DNA of 55,105 nt from Pirellulales bacterium (GTDB lineage Bacteria; Planctomycetota; Planctomycetia; Pirellulales; Lacipirellulaceae). The stretch is taken from the NCBI GenBank assembly GCA_022448345.1, contig JAKVCB010000008.1, positions 1-55,105 on the forward strand, in the 5' to 3' direction. Each line of letters opens with the position of its first letter. The stretch's first letter is position 1. The translations under genes were made by a program, and so were the position numbers. The notes under the pieces were generated by a model. That model did no database searches and had not been told where the DNA came from. It saw only the letters and a program-made list of their open reading frames with translations. This document shows positions 42,312 to 51,097 of this stretch, one piece after another.

Positions 42312-43505
42312 TCAGGTGTGATACTCGGCGTTTAATCGCACGTATTCTGAGGTCAGGTCGGTGGTCCAGAAGCGGGCGGCCGCCGAGCCTTCCTGAAAGA
42401 TCATCACGATATGGGTATCGCGGTTCGAGGAGATTGAATGGCTGACTGCAGCAGGATCGAATTGGACCGGGGTTCCATGTTCGTACAGCAGGATTCCGTT
42501 CAGGTGAAGCGACACATGTTCAGGATTGAACGGAACACCGGCATAACCAGCTGCCGAAACGATTCGTCCCCAGTTGGGGTCGGCACCCGCGACGGCTGTT
42601 TTTACCAACGGACTATCCGCGATGGTCTTTCCGATCTGCAAGGCGTCGTCACGCGATCGACAGCCGTGGACCTCAACCGTGATGAGATGGGTTGCTCCTT
42701 CGCCGTCAGCCGGAATGGATTGAGCGAGGTCTTCACACACCTCAACCAGCGTTGCACGGAACTCATTCAGGGCTTTTCCCGCAAGCGGCGGAGTGCCTGC
42801 CGCACCGTTGGCTAGTAATAACACGGTGTCATTCGTGCTCATGTGGCCGTCGACACTGATGCAATTGAAGGACTCGGCGATTGCTTCCACAAGGGAAGCT
42901 TGGGCATCGTCGACGGTGAGCACCGCGTCAGTTATGACCACCGCTAACATGGTGGCCATGTTTGGTCCAATCATGGCAGCACCTTTGGCGAGGCCGGTGA
43001 TGCGGGTTGTTTTTTGGGCAATGTTTACTTCCCGGCCACAAATCTTGTGGATCGTATCGGTGGTCATCATCCCGCGGGCCGCTCGAATGAGTGACGGTTC
43101 ATCGTCGGATAGTTGTTCGGCTGCCGAGCGAATCCCCTGCTCAATGTTTGCCATCGGGAGTTGTTCCCCAATAATTCCCGTCGAAAGAACCAGCGTTTGT
43201 TCTTCGTGAATGTTGCATTGCTGGGACACCCAGTTGGCCGTCTGGCGGGCATTTTGTAAGCCCTCTTCTCCAGTGCAGGCATTGGCGCATCCGGAGTTGA
43301 TTACGACTGCACGAATCGAATCGCTGGGTGTTCTTTCGCGATCAAGTTCAACGGGTGCAGCTACGACGAGATTTTGGGTGTACACACCTACTCCGACGGC
43401 TGGGCGGTCCGTGATGATCAGCGCAAGGTCTTCCTTGTCTGCGTCACTTTTGATTCCGCAGTGAACGCCAGCGACAGAAAATCCTTGGGGAACAGGTGGA
43501 GTCAT
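42312..43505 (-). CDS. argJ: Bifunctional glutamate N-acetyltransferase / amino-acid N-acetyltransferase
   Basis: A 397-residue self-cleaving enzyme of arginine synthesis. It moves the acetyl group from N-acetylornithine to glutamate and, in bifunctional forms, also acetylates glutamate from acetyl-CoA. The autocleavage site is the conserved PNMATML, which would split between Ala184 and the nucleophile Thr185 into alpha and beta chains; the preceding KGAAMIG is the usual KGxGMI block with small changes. INSGCANACTG and the late ADPNWGRI are further family blocks. It is the distal gene after argC (53-nt gap). With argJ present the pathway is the cyclic one. Confidence 0.95.
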   Translation of the reverse strand: MTPPVPQGFSVAGVHCGIKSDADKEDLALIITDRPAVGVGVYTQNLVVAAPVELDRERTPSDSIRAVVINSGCANACTGEEGLQNARQTANWVSQQCNIHEEQTLVLSTGIIGEQLPMANIEQGIRSAAEQLSDDEPSLIRAARGMMTTDTIHKICGREVNIAQKTTRITGLAKGAAMIGPNMATMLAVVITDAVLTVDDAQASLVEAIAESFNCISVDGHMSTNDTVLLLANGAAGTPPLAGKALNEFRATLVEVCEDLAQSIPADGEGATHLITVEVHGCRSRDDALQIGKTIADSPLVKTAVAGADPNWGRIVSAAGYAGVPFNPEHVSLHLNGILLYEHGTPVQFDPAAVSHSISSNRDTHIVMIFQEGSAAARFWTTDLTSEYVRLNAEYHT

Positions 43506-43558
43506 AGGTTTTCAGAATCGCAATTCGCAATCGGTCCGTTGTTTCGGCTGCCGAGAGT

Positions 43559-44587
43559 TCAGAGTAAGGCGGTTGTTTCTGGGAAGCCGTGCATTAAGTT
43601 GAAATTTTGGACCGCGGCTCCCGATGCACCTTTGAGCAGGTTGTCGATCACACTGACGACAACCACGCGGTCTCGTACTACCTGGGCCGTGAGGTCGCAA
43701 AAATTAGAGCCGACAACCTGTTTGGTCATGGGGAGTGACTCGGAGATCCGAATAAAAGGTTCATTTTGGTAGGCATCTCTCAGGGTGTCGAGTACGATCT
43801 CGCGCGATGTTTTGTCTTGGGGGACACCATAGCAGGTACTTAAGATGCCACGATCCATGGGAATCAAATGGGGCACAAAGAGTACTCGTACGGGATTTTT
43901 CGTCTGATTATCATGGTTGGCCATGTCGCATAATACTTGATCAATTTCAGGTGTATGACGGTGTGAGCCAACGCTATAGGCGGCGAGATTCTCATTGCAT
44001 TCGGGAAAATGCAGATTCGGTTTTGGCTGACGGCCTGCTCCGCTCGCACCGCTCTTACTGTCGACAATGATCGTATCAGCACTAATTAAATTGGTCCGGA
44101 GCAGCGGAGCCAGTGCCAGAATAGCCGCCGTCGGATAACAGCCAGGGTTGGCCACCAGGCGGGCAGACTTGATACGTTTCCGATAGAGTTCGGGCAAGCC
44201 ATAGACGGTTTGGGGAAGCCGCTCTGGATCGGGATGGGTGACCCCGTATGTTGCTTCATAAACCGAGACATCTCGAAGACGGTAGTCGGCACTGAAGTCA
44301 ATGACGGAGCAATCGGCGTCAAGCAAGGTAGCCACCGCTGAGGCACTGGCACCATGGGGCAGGCAGCTGAAGACACAGTCAGCCCGTTCAGCCACTTCTG
44401 CCGTCGTAAGTTGTTCCAGAGCCAGGTCAAGTCGACCTGCCAGGGCAGGGTGCACTTCTGCTAGCGACGGGCGACCTGGTTGACGCGTGGTCAGCGCGGT
44501 GATCTCGACTTCTGGATGGCGCAGCAACAACCGGCATAATTCGAGGGCCGTGTAGCCGGAGGCACCTAAAATTGCGACACGAATCAT
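43559..44587 (-). CDS. argC: N-acetyl-gamma-glutamyl-phosphate reductase
   Basis: A 342-residue NADPH-dependent enzyme that reduces N-acetylglutamyl phosphate to the semialdehyde. Seen: the N-terminal dinucleotide loop GASGYTA (8-14), the catalytic Cys150 in LVANPGCYPTA, SCLPHGAS, and the late His-containing VPHLIPMDRGI. Length is typical. It is transcribed before argJ. It lies 175 nt downstream of coaB, so it may have its own promoter. Confidence 0.95.
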   Translation of the reverse strand: MIRVAILGASGYTALELCRLLLRHPEVEITALTTRQPGRPSLAEVHPALAGRLDLALEQLTTAEVAERADCVFSCLPHGASASAVATLLDADCSVIDFSADYRLRDVSVYEATYGVTHPDPERLPQTVYGLPELYRKRIKSARLVANPGCYPTAAILALAPLLRTNLISADTIIVDSKSGASGAGRQPKPNLHFPECNENLAAYSVGSHRHTPEIDQVLCDMANHDNQTKNPVRVLFVPHLIPMDRGILSTCYGVPQDKTSREIVLDTLRDAYQNEPFIRISESLPMTKQVVGSNFCDLTAQVVRDRVVVVSVIDNLLKGASGAAVQNFNLMHGFPETTALL

Positions 44588-44762
44588 GGAAACGATAGGG
44601 GGTAAGCAGGGTCACGTTGAATTTGACAAGCACAGATTCTACCTGTCACTTGACTGGAACGCGAGACATAGCTGGGGGTGCAAAGGTTCGTTCTCAAATA
44701 GTAGCTGGGTGTCGTTGAACAGCCCTCCGCAAGCAGCGGCGGGCCGTTGGAGTGCGTGAAGT

Positions 44763-45404
44763 TCAGGTTTTTGCCCTTGGTTCAACGAGTTTTGATTGAA
44801 TCACGGCCAGGATTCCCTGGCCGACTTCCTGTTTGGGCCCCGAAAGGCGTGCCAATACCGTACCGTCCGGAGACAAGACTTCCACATGGTTGGTTTGCGA
44901 CCTCATCGCCGTGGCATGGTTGCTGACCATCAGGTCGCAGCATTTGCGTTCCAGCTTGGCCAGTGCCCTTAGGCGGACATCCTGGGTTTCCAGGGCAAAA
45001 CCGACCACCCAGCGGTCTTTTTTCTCGTTTGCGAGCGTTGCCACTACGTCGTCAGTTTCGACGAGTTGAAGGGCCAGCGGCTCACCCGTCTTGGCGATCT
45101 TTTGCGAGGCAATGCGTCGAGGACGGTAGTCACAGGGGGCAGCGGCGCCAATCAACCCATCGCAACTGGCAAAGACTTCGATTGCGGCCGCCAGCATTTC
45201 CTCGGTCGAGACAACCGGGATCACCGTGGCCTGACTTGGATAATCGACTTCGGCCGGTCCACTGACGATGACAACCTCGTGGTTGAGCCGGATCGCTGCC
45301 TCGGCCAGGCCACAGCCCATCAAGCCGCTGGAAGCATTGGTCAAATAACGTATCGGGTCGAGGTATTGTCGAGTTGGCCCGGAAGTGATGAGAATTTTTG
45401 CCAT
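44763..45404 (-). CDS. coaB: Phosphopantothenate-cysteine ligase, stand-alone CoaB
   Basis: A 213-residue protein equal to the C-terminal half of the usual bifunctional CoaBC. It joins cysteine to 4'-phosphopantothenate with CTP or ATP. Seen: the phosphate-binding ITSGPTRQYLDPIRYLTNASSG-type start (ITSGPT at 7-12, then NASSG), AAAPCDYRPR (family AAVADYRP, here with Cys), KIAKTG, and VGFALET. The start ATG at 45404 begins MAKILITSGPT. It follows coaC by 82 nt on the same strand. The separation of B and C into two genes is less common than the fusion but complete: each half has its own start and its motifs. Confidence 0.9.
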   Translation of the reverse strand: MAKILITSGPTRQYLDPIRYLTNASSGLMGCGLAEAAIRLNHEVVIVSGPAEVDYPSQATVIPVVSTEEMLAAAIEVFASCDGLIGAAAPCDYRPRRIASQKIAKTGEPLALQLVETDDVVATLANEKKDRWVVGFALETQDVRLRALAKLERKCCDLMVSNHATAMRSQTNHVEVLSPDGTVLARLSGPKQEVGQGILAVIQSKLVEPRAKT

Positions 45405-45486
45405 TGCAGCCACCCAAACGGTCCATCAGTCCGCTAATGTTTTGTCATTCGTTTCCGGGTTTTGGACAGCCTGTTCGAGGTTCCGA

Positions 45487-46017
45487 TTACAATTTCAGCA
45501 GGTGACCAATGGCCGTTTGAATTTCTGCGGGTTCGGCCATTCGTCCGACACCACTGCGGCGACAACTTTGCCAGCCTTCCATGGGGCCGACGAAGTGAAA
45601 GCCGTCATCACGTAGCGTCGCTACGTTACGTTGAACCGACGGTCGCTCCCACATATCGACATTCATTGCCGGAGCCAGCAGGACTGGACCCGCGAATGCA
45701 AGCAGTAGCGTGCTCAATAAATCGTCAGCCAACCCGTGGGCTGCCTTGGCAAGCACATCTGCAGAAGTTGGGGCAACACAGAGAATCTGGCGGTTTTGTG
45801 CCAATTCGATATGGGCCCCGAGTGGAAAACGCGTGTCAAACAATTCGGTGGTTACATGTCGCCCGCTCAGCGTTTGAAACGTGGTTGGGCCAACAAACTG
45901 GCACGCCGCCCGGGTCATAACAACATCGACCGAGTGGCCGTCTTGTACCAAGGTGCTGACGAGCCCCGCAGTTTTGTAGGCTGCGATACCACCACTTATG
46001 CCGATCAGGAGATTCAT
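45487..46017 (-). CDS. coaC: Phosphopantothenoylcysteine decarboxylase, stand-alone CoaC
   Basis: A 176-residue flavoprotein that decarboxylates phosphopantothenoylcysteine. Seen: the start LLIGISGGIAAYK (FMN-binding), the conserved His in PLGAHIELA, PTSADVLAKAAHGLADDLLS, and the substrate-recognition motif PAMNVDMW, followed by the clamp region GWQSCRRSGVGRM, where the usual reactive Cys is probably the one in QSC. The size fits the single-domain Dfp/PPC decarboxylase. ATG at 46017; ATG-free extension to 46050 is not needed. It lies between rpoZ (92 nt) and coaB in the classical order. Confidence 0.9.
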   Translation of the reverse strand: MNLLIGISGGIAAYKTAGLVSTLVQDGHSVDVVMTRAACQFVGPTTFQTLSGRHVTTELFDTRFPLGAHIELAQNRQILCVAPTSADVLAKAAHGLADDLLSTLLLAFAGPVLLAPAMNVDMWERPSVQRNVATLRDDGFHFVGPMEGWQSCRRSGVGRMAEPAEIQTAIGHLLKL

Positions 46018-46109
46018 GTGCCGGGTTGGTAGGTTGAGGATTGAACTCAACGTTTTGCCGAGTTTGACGGATGCTCCCCAATTTTGTTGTCGCAGGCGCT
46101 CAGAACCAA

Positions 46110-46376
46110 CTACAGATTCTCAAGATCGAGTTCAGGAGGACTATCGATCAAATCGCTTGATTCACCTACAGTCCCGAGTTGGTTGTTGGCGTCGAGATAA
46201 ATTTTGTCTTGCAGGATTTCTTGCACCACGATTTCGATTTTTTCATCCGTGACCAAATCGACCAGCGGGCGGGCACCACTATTCAGCGCGACTAAACGCT
46301 TCTGGATTAATGTGGAGAGTTTGAACCGACCACCAACCTTGTTGACAATTTCTTCCTCTTTCAATGCTTCGATCAT
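46110..46376 (-). CDS. rpoZ: RNA polymerase omega subunit
   Basis: An 88-residue protein that helps fold and assemble the beta' subunit. It shows the omega core: [32 protein letters not shown] (written in part: [22 protein letters not shown]), ending with an acidic tail. The start overlaps the gmk stop as ATGA, which signals coupled translation. The gmk-rpoZ pairing is conserved in many bacteria and supports the call. Confidence 0.9.
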   Translation of the reverse strand: MIEALKEEEIVNKVGGRFKLSTLIQKRLVALNSGARPLVDLVTDEKIEIVVQEILQDKIYLDANNQLGTVGESSDLIDSPPELDLENL

Positions 46377-47032
46377 GTTGGATTCAATCCTCGACTGGTG
46401 AGTATGTCACAGACTTCGTCGACGGCTTGTGGAACCGTCTCATTAATGACCTGGAAATTGTAGAGGTGACTCTGTTGTAGTTCGCGCCGTGCCACCTCAA
46501 GCCGACGGCGAATGGCCTCCTCCTGTTCGGTACCTCGTCCCCGTAATCGACGCTCAAGCTCCGCCACGCTGGCGGGGCGAATGAAGATGGTCAGAGCATC
46601 CGGGTAATATTGCAGGGCCTGCCTGGCACCAGCTACGTCAATTTCCAAAACAATCCACTTGCCCGTTGCCAGGCCAGAGCGTACGTCCTCTAACAGCGTA
46701 CCATACCAATGCCCCCGACCGTAGACCTCCATGCACTCGAGGAAATCATTTGCCTCTTGCCGCTCGGCAAATTCTTCGCGGCTGAGGAAATGGTAATCCT
46801 GGCCGTCGACTTCATTTGGCCTGGGGAGGCGGGTGGTGGCCGAAACGCTTAAATCGAGCCGATTTCCCATCCTTTCAAGGACTTCTTTCAAAACAGTCGA
46901 TTTTCCAGCGCCCGAGGGACCTGACAGTATGACAAGTTGTCCTGGAGCAGTATGAGTCACGAGGGGGGGAGGGGAGTGAATTGCGGGAAATGGGGTCTTC
47001 AAGGGATGAACCTGACACCTGAGGGGCAGCAT
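46373..47032 (-). CDS. gmk: Guanylate kinase
   Basis: A kinase that converts GMP and ATP to GDP and ADP. The P-loop is GPSGAGKST, followed by [19 protein letters not shown], the family's GMP-binding region, and [15 protein letters not shown]. The C-terminal helix region is normal. Start uncertain: ATG at 47032 gives 219 residues with a non-conserved, Pro-rich first 25; a GTG at 46960 gives 195 residues, nearer the usual length, but neither has a clear ribosome-binding site. It sits between yicC (36-nt gap from the 47032 start) and rpoZ (4-nt overlap). Confidence 0.93.
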   Translation of the reverse strand: MLPLRCQVHPLKTPFPAIHSPPPLVTHTAPGQLVILSGPSGAGKSTVLKEVLERMGNRLDLSVSATTRLPRPNEVDGQDYHFLSREEFAERQEANDFLECMEVYGRGHWYGTLLEDVRSGLATGKWIVLEIDVAGARQALQYYPDALTIFIRPASVAELERRLRGRGTEQEEAIRRRLEVARRELQQSHLYNFQVINETVPQAVDEVCDILTSRGLNPT

Positions 47033-47068
47033 CGGTTTATTTGTGGCAGATTTTGTCGGTTTTTTCGG

Positions 47069-47986
47069 TTACTCCACATTTTGAACCTGTTCGCGAATTC
47101 GTTCCAGGGCCGCCTTGATCTGGACAACGTGTTGCGAGATTTCAGTGTCGTTGGACTTCGACCCAATTGTGTTAATCTCTCGGCCCATTTCCTGAGTGAT
47201 GAATTCGAGTTTGCGGCCAGTACTTTCAGGTAAATTGATCGTCTTGGCAAATTGCTCCAGGTGACTTCGGAGTCGCACAATCTCTTCGGAAACGTCTCCT
47301 CGTTCGACAAAGAGGCTGACCTCTCGCACTAGATCAGCTGGACCAATAGAAACCCCAAACTCCTGGAGCACTTTGTTCACTCGGTCTGTGAGTCGCTGGC
47401 GGTAGCCCTCGGCGACCAGGGGGGCTCGCAGGGCAATTTGGTCCAGGTTTGTCGGAATAGACTCGCATTGGTGGTGCAGGTCGCTGGCCAGTGCTTGCCC
47501 TTCTTCTGCTCTCATGCTGGCCAGGTCGTCCACGGCGGCGCGGATGACCGGTTCGATGGCATTCCAATCTTCTTTGGGATCGAACTCAACGGATTGCTTT
47601 TCAGTGATGACTCCCGGCAGCGTGAGCAGTTTTTCCAGATCAAGAGCGGTAGTTTTTCCGGCTTGTTTTTGGAGGGTCTCTAACTGGCGTCGGTACGATT
47701 CAAGGACTTCGGTGTTAATACGATAGTCTTCTGACGACGTTTCGCGATCAATGCGTAAGTTGAGGTGAACGGTTCCGCGCCGAATGCAGTTTCGCACAAT
47801 CGACTCGACGTTCGATTCGAGGCTACCGTATCCGTCGCTGCAGCGGAAAGAGAGTTTGAAGTGCCGACTGTTGACCGAGCGAATTTCGACAGCGATTATC
47901 AACCCCCGACTCTGGGCGCGCGCCTCACCAAACCCGGTCATGCTCAGTAGTACGCCGCGACTTGTTGCTTTGCTTGTTCCAGACAT
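47069..47986 (-). CDS. YicC/YloC-family endoribonuclease
   Basis: A 305-residue protein. Family signature at the N-terminus: SMTGFGEA and EIRSVNSRHFKL; conserved C-terminal block: KLEFITQEMGREINTIGSKSND, shown here only by its ends KLEFITQEM and NTIGSKSND. E. coli YicC is an endoribonuclease that promotes decay of the RyhB small RNA, and B. subtilis YloC is related; the role here is inferred. The position immediately before gmk-rpoZ is the widespread arrangement. ATG at 47986. Confidence 0.92.
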   Translation of the reverse strand: MSGTSKATSRGVLLSMTGFGEARAQSRGLIIAVEIRSVNSRHFKLSFRCSDGYGSLESNVESIVRNCIRRGTVHLNLRIDRETSSEDYRINTEVLESYRRQLETLQKQAGKTTALDLEKLLTLPGVITEKQSVEFDPKEDWNAIEPVIRAAVDDLASMRAEEGQALASDLHHQCESIPTNLDQIALRAPLVAEGYRQRLTDRVNKVLQEFGVSIGPADLVREVSLFVERGDVSEEIVRLRSHLEQFAKTINLPESTGRKLEFITQEMGREINTIGSKSNDTEISQHVVQIKAALERIREQVQNVE

Positions 47987-48127
47987 CGGCAGGAGCAGGA
48001 GATTTTCCTGCCTCCTTGTTTTTTGTGGATTTGCGGTGTTTCGCAGCTGCGATGTGCCAGCCGGAGTGATTTGCTTCTCGGCCTGGGTGTGCCAGGTCGT
48101 GTGCGGCCAATAACTTTGCGAAAAGCG

Positions 48128-48550
48128 TTATTGGTCGGTACTGCTACTTTTTGCAGGGGGCTCGCTGGCGGGTGCATCTGTCTTTACAGCAGCAGGAGCA
48201 TCGCTGGCAGGTGCAGATGTGTTACCCTGGGAGTCATCCCCGCGTGGCTCGATAATTTCGTCCGTTTCACTTGATGGTTTGGTGGAACTGGTCGTGGGGG
48301 GGGCTGTCCCTAATGCGTCACCACGATGTTTCGACCAGTAGGCGGCGGAAACGCAAAGGACGATCCATAGCGCGGCAACCACGATCGTGATCTTGGTGAA
48401 TACGTCTCCCGCCTTGGCCCCGAATGCGCTGGAACCACCTGTGCCACCTAGTGCACCGGCCAGGCCACCGCCACGTCCCCGCTGAACGAGAACTAACAAG
48501 ACTAAGAATGTGGCCAGTAGAGACAGCATGATTGCGAGTAGAGAACCCAT
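48128..48550 (-). CDS. secG: SecG protein-export translocon subunit
   Basis: A 140-residue protein. Two transmembrane helices (residues about 2-22 and 52-71) flank the conserved glycine-rich loop [14 protein letters not shown] and [13 protein letters not shown], the SecG signature. It helps SecYE/SecA move proteins across the membrane. After residue 75 there is a 65-residue hydrophilic tail rich in Ala, Ser, Pro, Thr and Asp that many SecG proteins have in shorter form. tpiA-secG adjacency (80-nt gap) is common in bacteria. Confidence 0.92.
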   Translation of the reverse strand: MGSLLAIMLSLLATFLVLLVLVQRGRGGGLAGALGGTGGSSAFGAKAGDVFTKITIVVAALWIVLCVSAAYWSKHRGDALGTAPPTTSSTKPSSETDEIIEPRGDDSQGNTSAPASDAPAAVKTDAPASEPPAKSSSTDQ

Positions 48551-48630
48551 GAAAAACGTGACTCCAGTTTGATGGATTTGCCAACGGTTGATTGGCTTTG
48601 GTGTTTTGAAATTGGTTTTACTGTATGTCG

Positions 48631-49404
48631 TCAGGAATTGTTTTCCAGGGCTGTTCCAATTTGGGCGATGCCCAGGAATTCATCGGCCTTGAGGCTAGCT
48701 CCACCAATCAACCCACCATCGACGTTGGGCTGCTGAAGCAGTTCCCCGGCGTTGCCCGGTTTCATACTCCCCCCGTAGAGGATTCGTACCTTATCCGCAA
48801 CAGCCTGATTGTACCGCTCGGCCAGCAGCCTGCGAAGGTCAGCGTGGACTTCTTCTGCCTGTTTTGGAGTCGCCACTTTCCCCGTGCCAATCGCCCAAAC
48901 CGGTTCATAGGCAATGACGATTTGCAAAATCTGCTCTGGGTCAAGTTCTGCCAGGGAACCTTCGATTTGGCCACGGTTGACCTCGCTTGTGCGGCCTGCC
49001 TCACGTTCGGAAAGCAGTTCCCCCACGCATACAATCGGGGTGAGGTTGACCTGAAGAGCTGCGATGACTTTGCGGTTTACGTCGGCATTGGTCTCGCCGA
49101 GGACATGACGCCGCTCACTGTGGCCCAAAATGACGGCTGTGGCCCCCGCATCGGCCAGCATCGCACCACTCACCTCACCGGTAAAAGCGCCTGACGGTTC
49201 GTGGTACATGTTTTGACCACCAACTGCCACAGGACTCCCGGCCACTGCCTGGGAAACCAGGTTCAGGTAAACGTGGGGTGGGCAGAGGAGTAGGTCAACC
49301 GCATTAAATTCTGGTGCGCGTTGGCAAACTGCCAAGGCGAGTTCCCTGGCTCCATTGCAATCCAGGTTCATTTTCCAATTGCCAGCAATTAGCAGACGAC
49401 GCAT
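48631..49404 (-). CDS. tpiA: Triosephosphate isomerase
   Basis: A 257-residue glycolytic enzyme that interconverts dihydroxyacetone phosphate and glyceraldehyde 3-phosphate. All catalytic residues are visible: Lys11 (NWKMN), His95 (ILGHSERR), Glu167 ([12 protein letters not shown], followed by loop 6), and the phosphate loop [10 protein letters not shown]. The ATG at 49404 has GAGGA about 5 nt upstream; an in-frame extension to 49473 is not conserved. Confidence 0.96.
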   Translation of the reverse strand: MRRLLIAGNWKMNLDCNGARELALAVCQRAPEFNAVDLLLCPPHVYLNLVSQAVAGSPVAVGGQNMYHEPSGAFTGEVSGAMLADAGATAVILGHSERRHVLGETNADVNRKVIAALQVNLTPIVCVGELLSEREAGRTSEVNRGQIEGSLAELDPEQILQIVIAYEPVWAIGTGKVATPKQAEEVHADLRRLLAERYNQAVADKVRILYGGSMKPGNAGELLQQPNVDGGLIGGASLKADEFLGIAQIGTALENNS

Positions 49405-49495
49405 AGATTCCTCGGTCAGGTATTCGGTCAGGTATGAAGCATTGCTTGGATGGGTGTTCTTTCTCGCTTGCAAATCCCATGGTGAAACCTACACC

Positions 49496-50671
49496 TTACC
49501 CAATGGGTTCCACCTGCGCATAGGACCCGAGAACCTCCAGGCGGACCGATTTTTTTTCTATCGACGCAATTGCCTTGCGGCTGTGGAGGTCTTTCTGGTG
49601 ACCTACGAATTCGACAAAAAAGAGATACCGGCCCTGACTTCCGGGGATCGGAAACGATTCAATCCAGGTCATGTTCAGTTTGTTCCGTTTGAACACATTC
49701 ATCGTATCGGCCAAAGCGCCCGGTTGATGGGGGATTTCGAACATCAGGGCAGTTTTGTCAGCGCCGGTGCGAGCAGCCGGGACCATACCAATCACCGCAA
49801 AACGTGTGATATTATGGGGGTTATCTTCAATGTTGCGAGCCAGAATCGTTAAGTCGTAATGCACTGCAGCCCGCTCGCTGCCGACTGCCGCGATGCGCCG
49901 ATTGGCCTGTGCTGAAACGGCTGCTTCGGCAGTACTGCCGACAGCGCGTGGGGCGGCGCTGGGCAAGTGTTTGGCAAGCCAGTTTCGACATTGAGACAAA
50001 GCCTGTGGCTTGCTGTGGATAATTTCAAGCTCGTTTTGCCGGCCAATCCCCATCAGGCAGTGGTGAATTCGTAATGGTAATTCACCGCAGATTCGCAGGC
50101 TTGACCGCGAAAAGCAATCGAGCGTGTCTGTAACCCGACCATCTGTGGAGTTCTCCATCGGTACCACGCCGAACTCCGCTTGTCCCCGTTCCACCTGCTC
50201 AAATACCGTGCTGATTGTTGCCACCGGGATCAATTCGGTGCTCTCTCCAAACTGTTCCAAGGCTGCCAGGTGGCTGAATGTGAATTCAGGGCCCAGGTAA
50301 GCCACCTGCGTTGGGGCTTGGACTGCCCGCGAACCACTCACCACTTCTCGAAAAATGGCTCGGATTGATTGATCGTTCAGCGGACCGTCATTTTTCTTGA
50401 CGGCATGCTGGATTACCTTCGCTTCCCGTTTGGGATCATACACCGGTTGCGTGTTTTCTTGCTTGGCGTTGCCAATCGTCTGGGCGATTTTTGCCCGCCG
50501 ATTGAGCGCATCGAGAATCTCACCGTCAAGCCGGTCAAGCTCACGTCGCAATGCGGCGATCGGCTTGACCGATTTGGGAGTGGCCCCGGAATTGGCGTTT
50601 GCTTTGGTTCCGGTGGGGGGGGGCTTCTTCGCCAGGTTTTTTTTCTTGGCCGGTTTTTTTTTCTTCGCCAT
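49496..50671 (-). CDS. pheA: Chorismate mutase / prephenate dehydratase (P-protein)
   Basis: A 391-residue bifunctional enzyme of phenylalanine synthesis. Layout: a Lys-rich disordered N-tail (1-35), an AroQ chorismate mutase domain (about 45-125; RRELDRLDGEILDALNRRAKIA), a prephenate dehydratase domain (about 128-305; YLGPEFTFSHLAA, VVPMENSTDGRV, and NITRFAVIG), and a C-terminal ACT domain (about 312-385; FEIPHQPGALADTMNVF and WIESFP) that senses phenylalanine. The TRF motif essential for dehydratase activity is present. The ATG at 50671 has AGGAA 5-6 nt upstream. The Lys/Ala/Pro-rich N-tail is an unusual addition. Confidence 0.94.
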   Translation of the reverse strand: MAKKKKPAKKKNLAKKPPPTGTKANANSGATPKSVKPIAALRRELDRLDGEILDALNRRAKIAQTIGNAKQENTQPVYDPKREAKVIQHAVKKNDGPLNDQSIRAIFREVVSGSRAVQAPTQVAYLGPEFTFSHLAALEQFGESTELIPVATISTVFEQVERGQAEFGVVPMENSTDGRVTDTLDCFSRSSLRICGELPLRIHHCLMGIGRQNELEIIHSKPQALSQCRNWLAKHLPSAAPRAVGSTAEAAVSAQANRRIAAVGSERAAVHYDLTILARNIEDNPHNITRFAVIGMVPAARTGADKTALMFEIPHQPGALADTMNVFKRNKLNMTWIESFPIPGSQGRYLFFVEFVGHQKDLHSRKAIASIEKKSVRLEVLGSYAQVEPIG

Positions 50672-51097
50672 GGGATTCCTGAAACCGCAAAAGGTCAAGC
50701 TGTGAGTGGGATAACTTTATAGGACGTGCCTAAGCCATTATGACGCATCAACTTGCCCCTCCGGGCCTGTCAATTTGGCAGGGGGAGGTGCTTGGTTTGG
50801 GGGGCCCACCTGGGTAGGTGCGGCCAATCTGACAGAACGCCATTCGGTCCAGCCAGGACCCCACCGGTCGAGGTTAATAACCTAAGTCGTTGCCAATATA
50901 CAATTTGCAGTAATCCTCGTCGAGGGTGCCTGTTGTCGGCACGGGCTTTGCTGCGAAGCAGGTTATGGTCCTGCGCGCCGGTGGTGCGACAGGGTCCATC
51001 GGTTTGACCCCCCAATCAGTCTTTGACTGGACATTGAAAGACAAATAATCGTGGCGACTGCACGCCGCATTCCGACTGAAGAAAAGGAGCATCGATC
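50672..51097. other. Divergent intergenic region pheA-dnaK
   Basis: About 426 nt without a supported gene. It contains the palindrome at 50871-50883 and a short CAGTC-TTT-GACTG hairpin at 51017-51029. There is no CIRCE element (TTAGCACTC-N9-GAGTGCTAA), so HrcA control of dnaK is not indicated. A dnaK ribosome-binding site AAGGAG is at 51084-51089. Possible -10-like hexamers exist but no convincing promoter pair. Confidence 0.6.
50871..50883. promoter_or_regulatory. 13-bp palindrome upstream of dnaK, candidate operator
   Basis: AGGTTA and TAACCT (50871-50876, 50878-50883) are exact inverted copies around a single A. The site lies about 215 nt before dnaK and 200 nt before pheA, between divergent genes. 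It differs from the known CIRCE and HspR/HAIR heat-shock elements. Confidence 0.35.

Noticed and set aside
50699-51097. CIRCE heat-shock operator before dnaK
   Set aside because: No TTAGCACTC/GAGTGCTAA pair was found. The palindromes present have different sequences.
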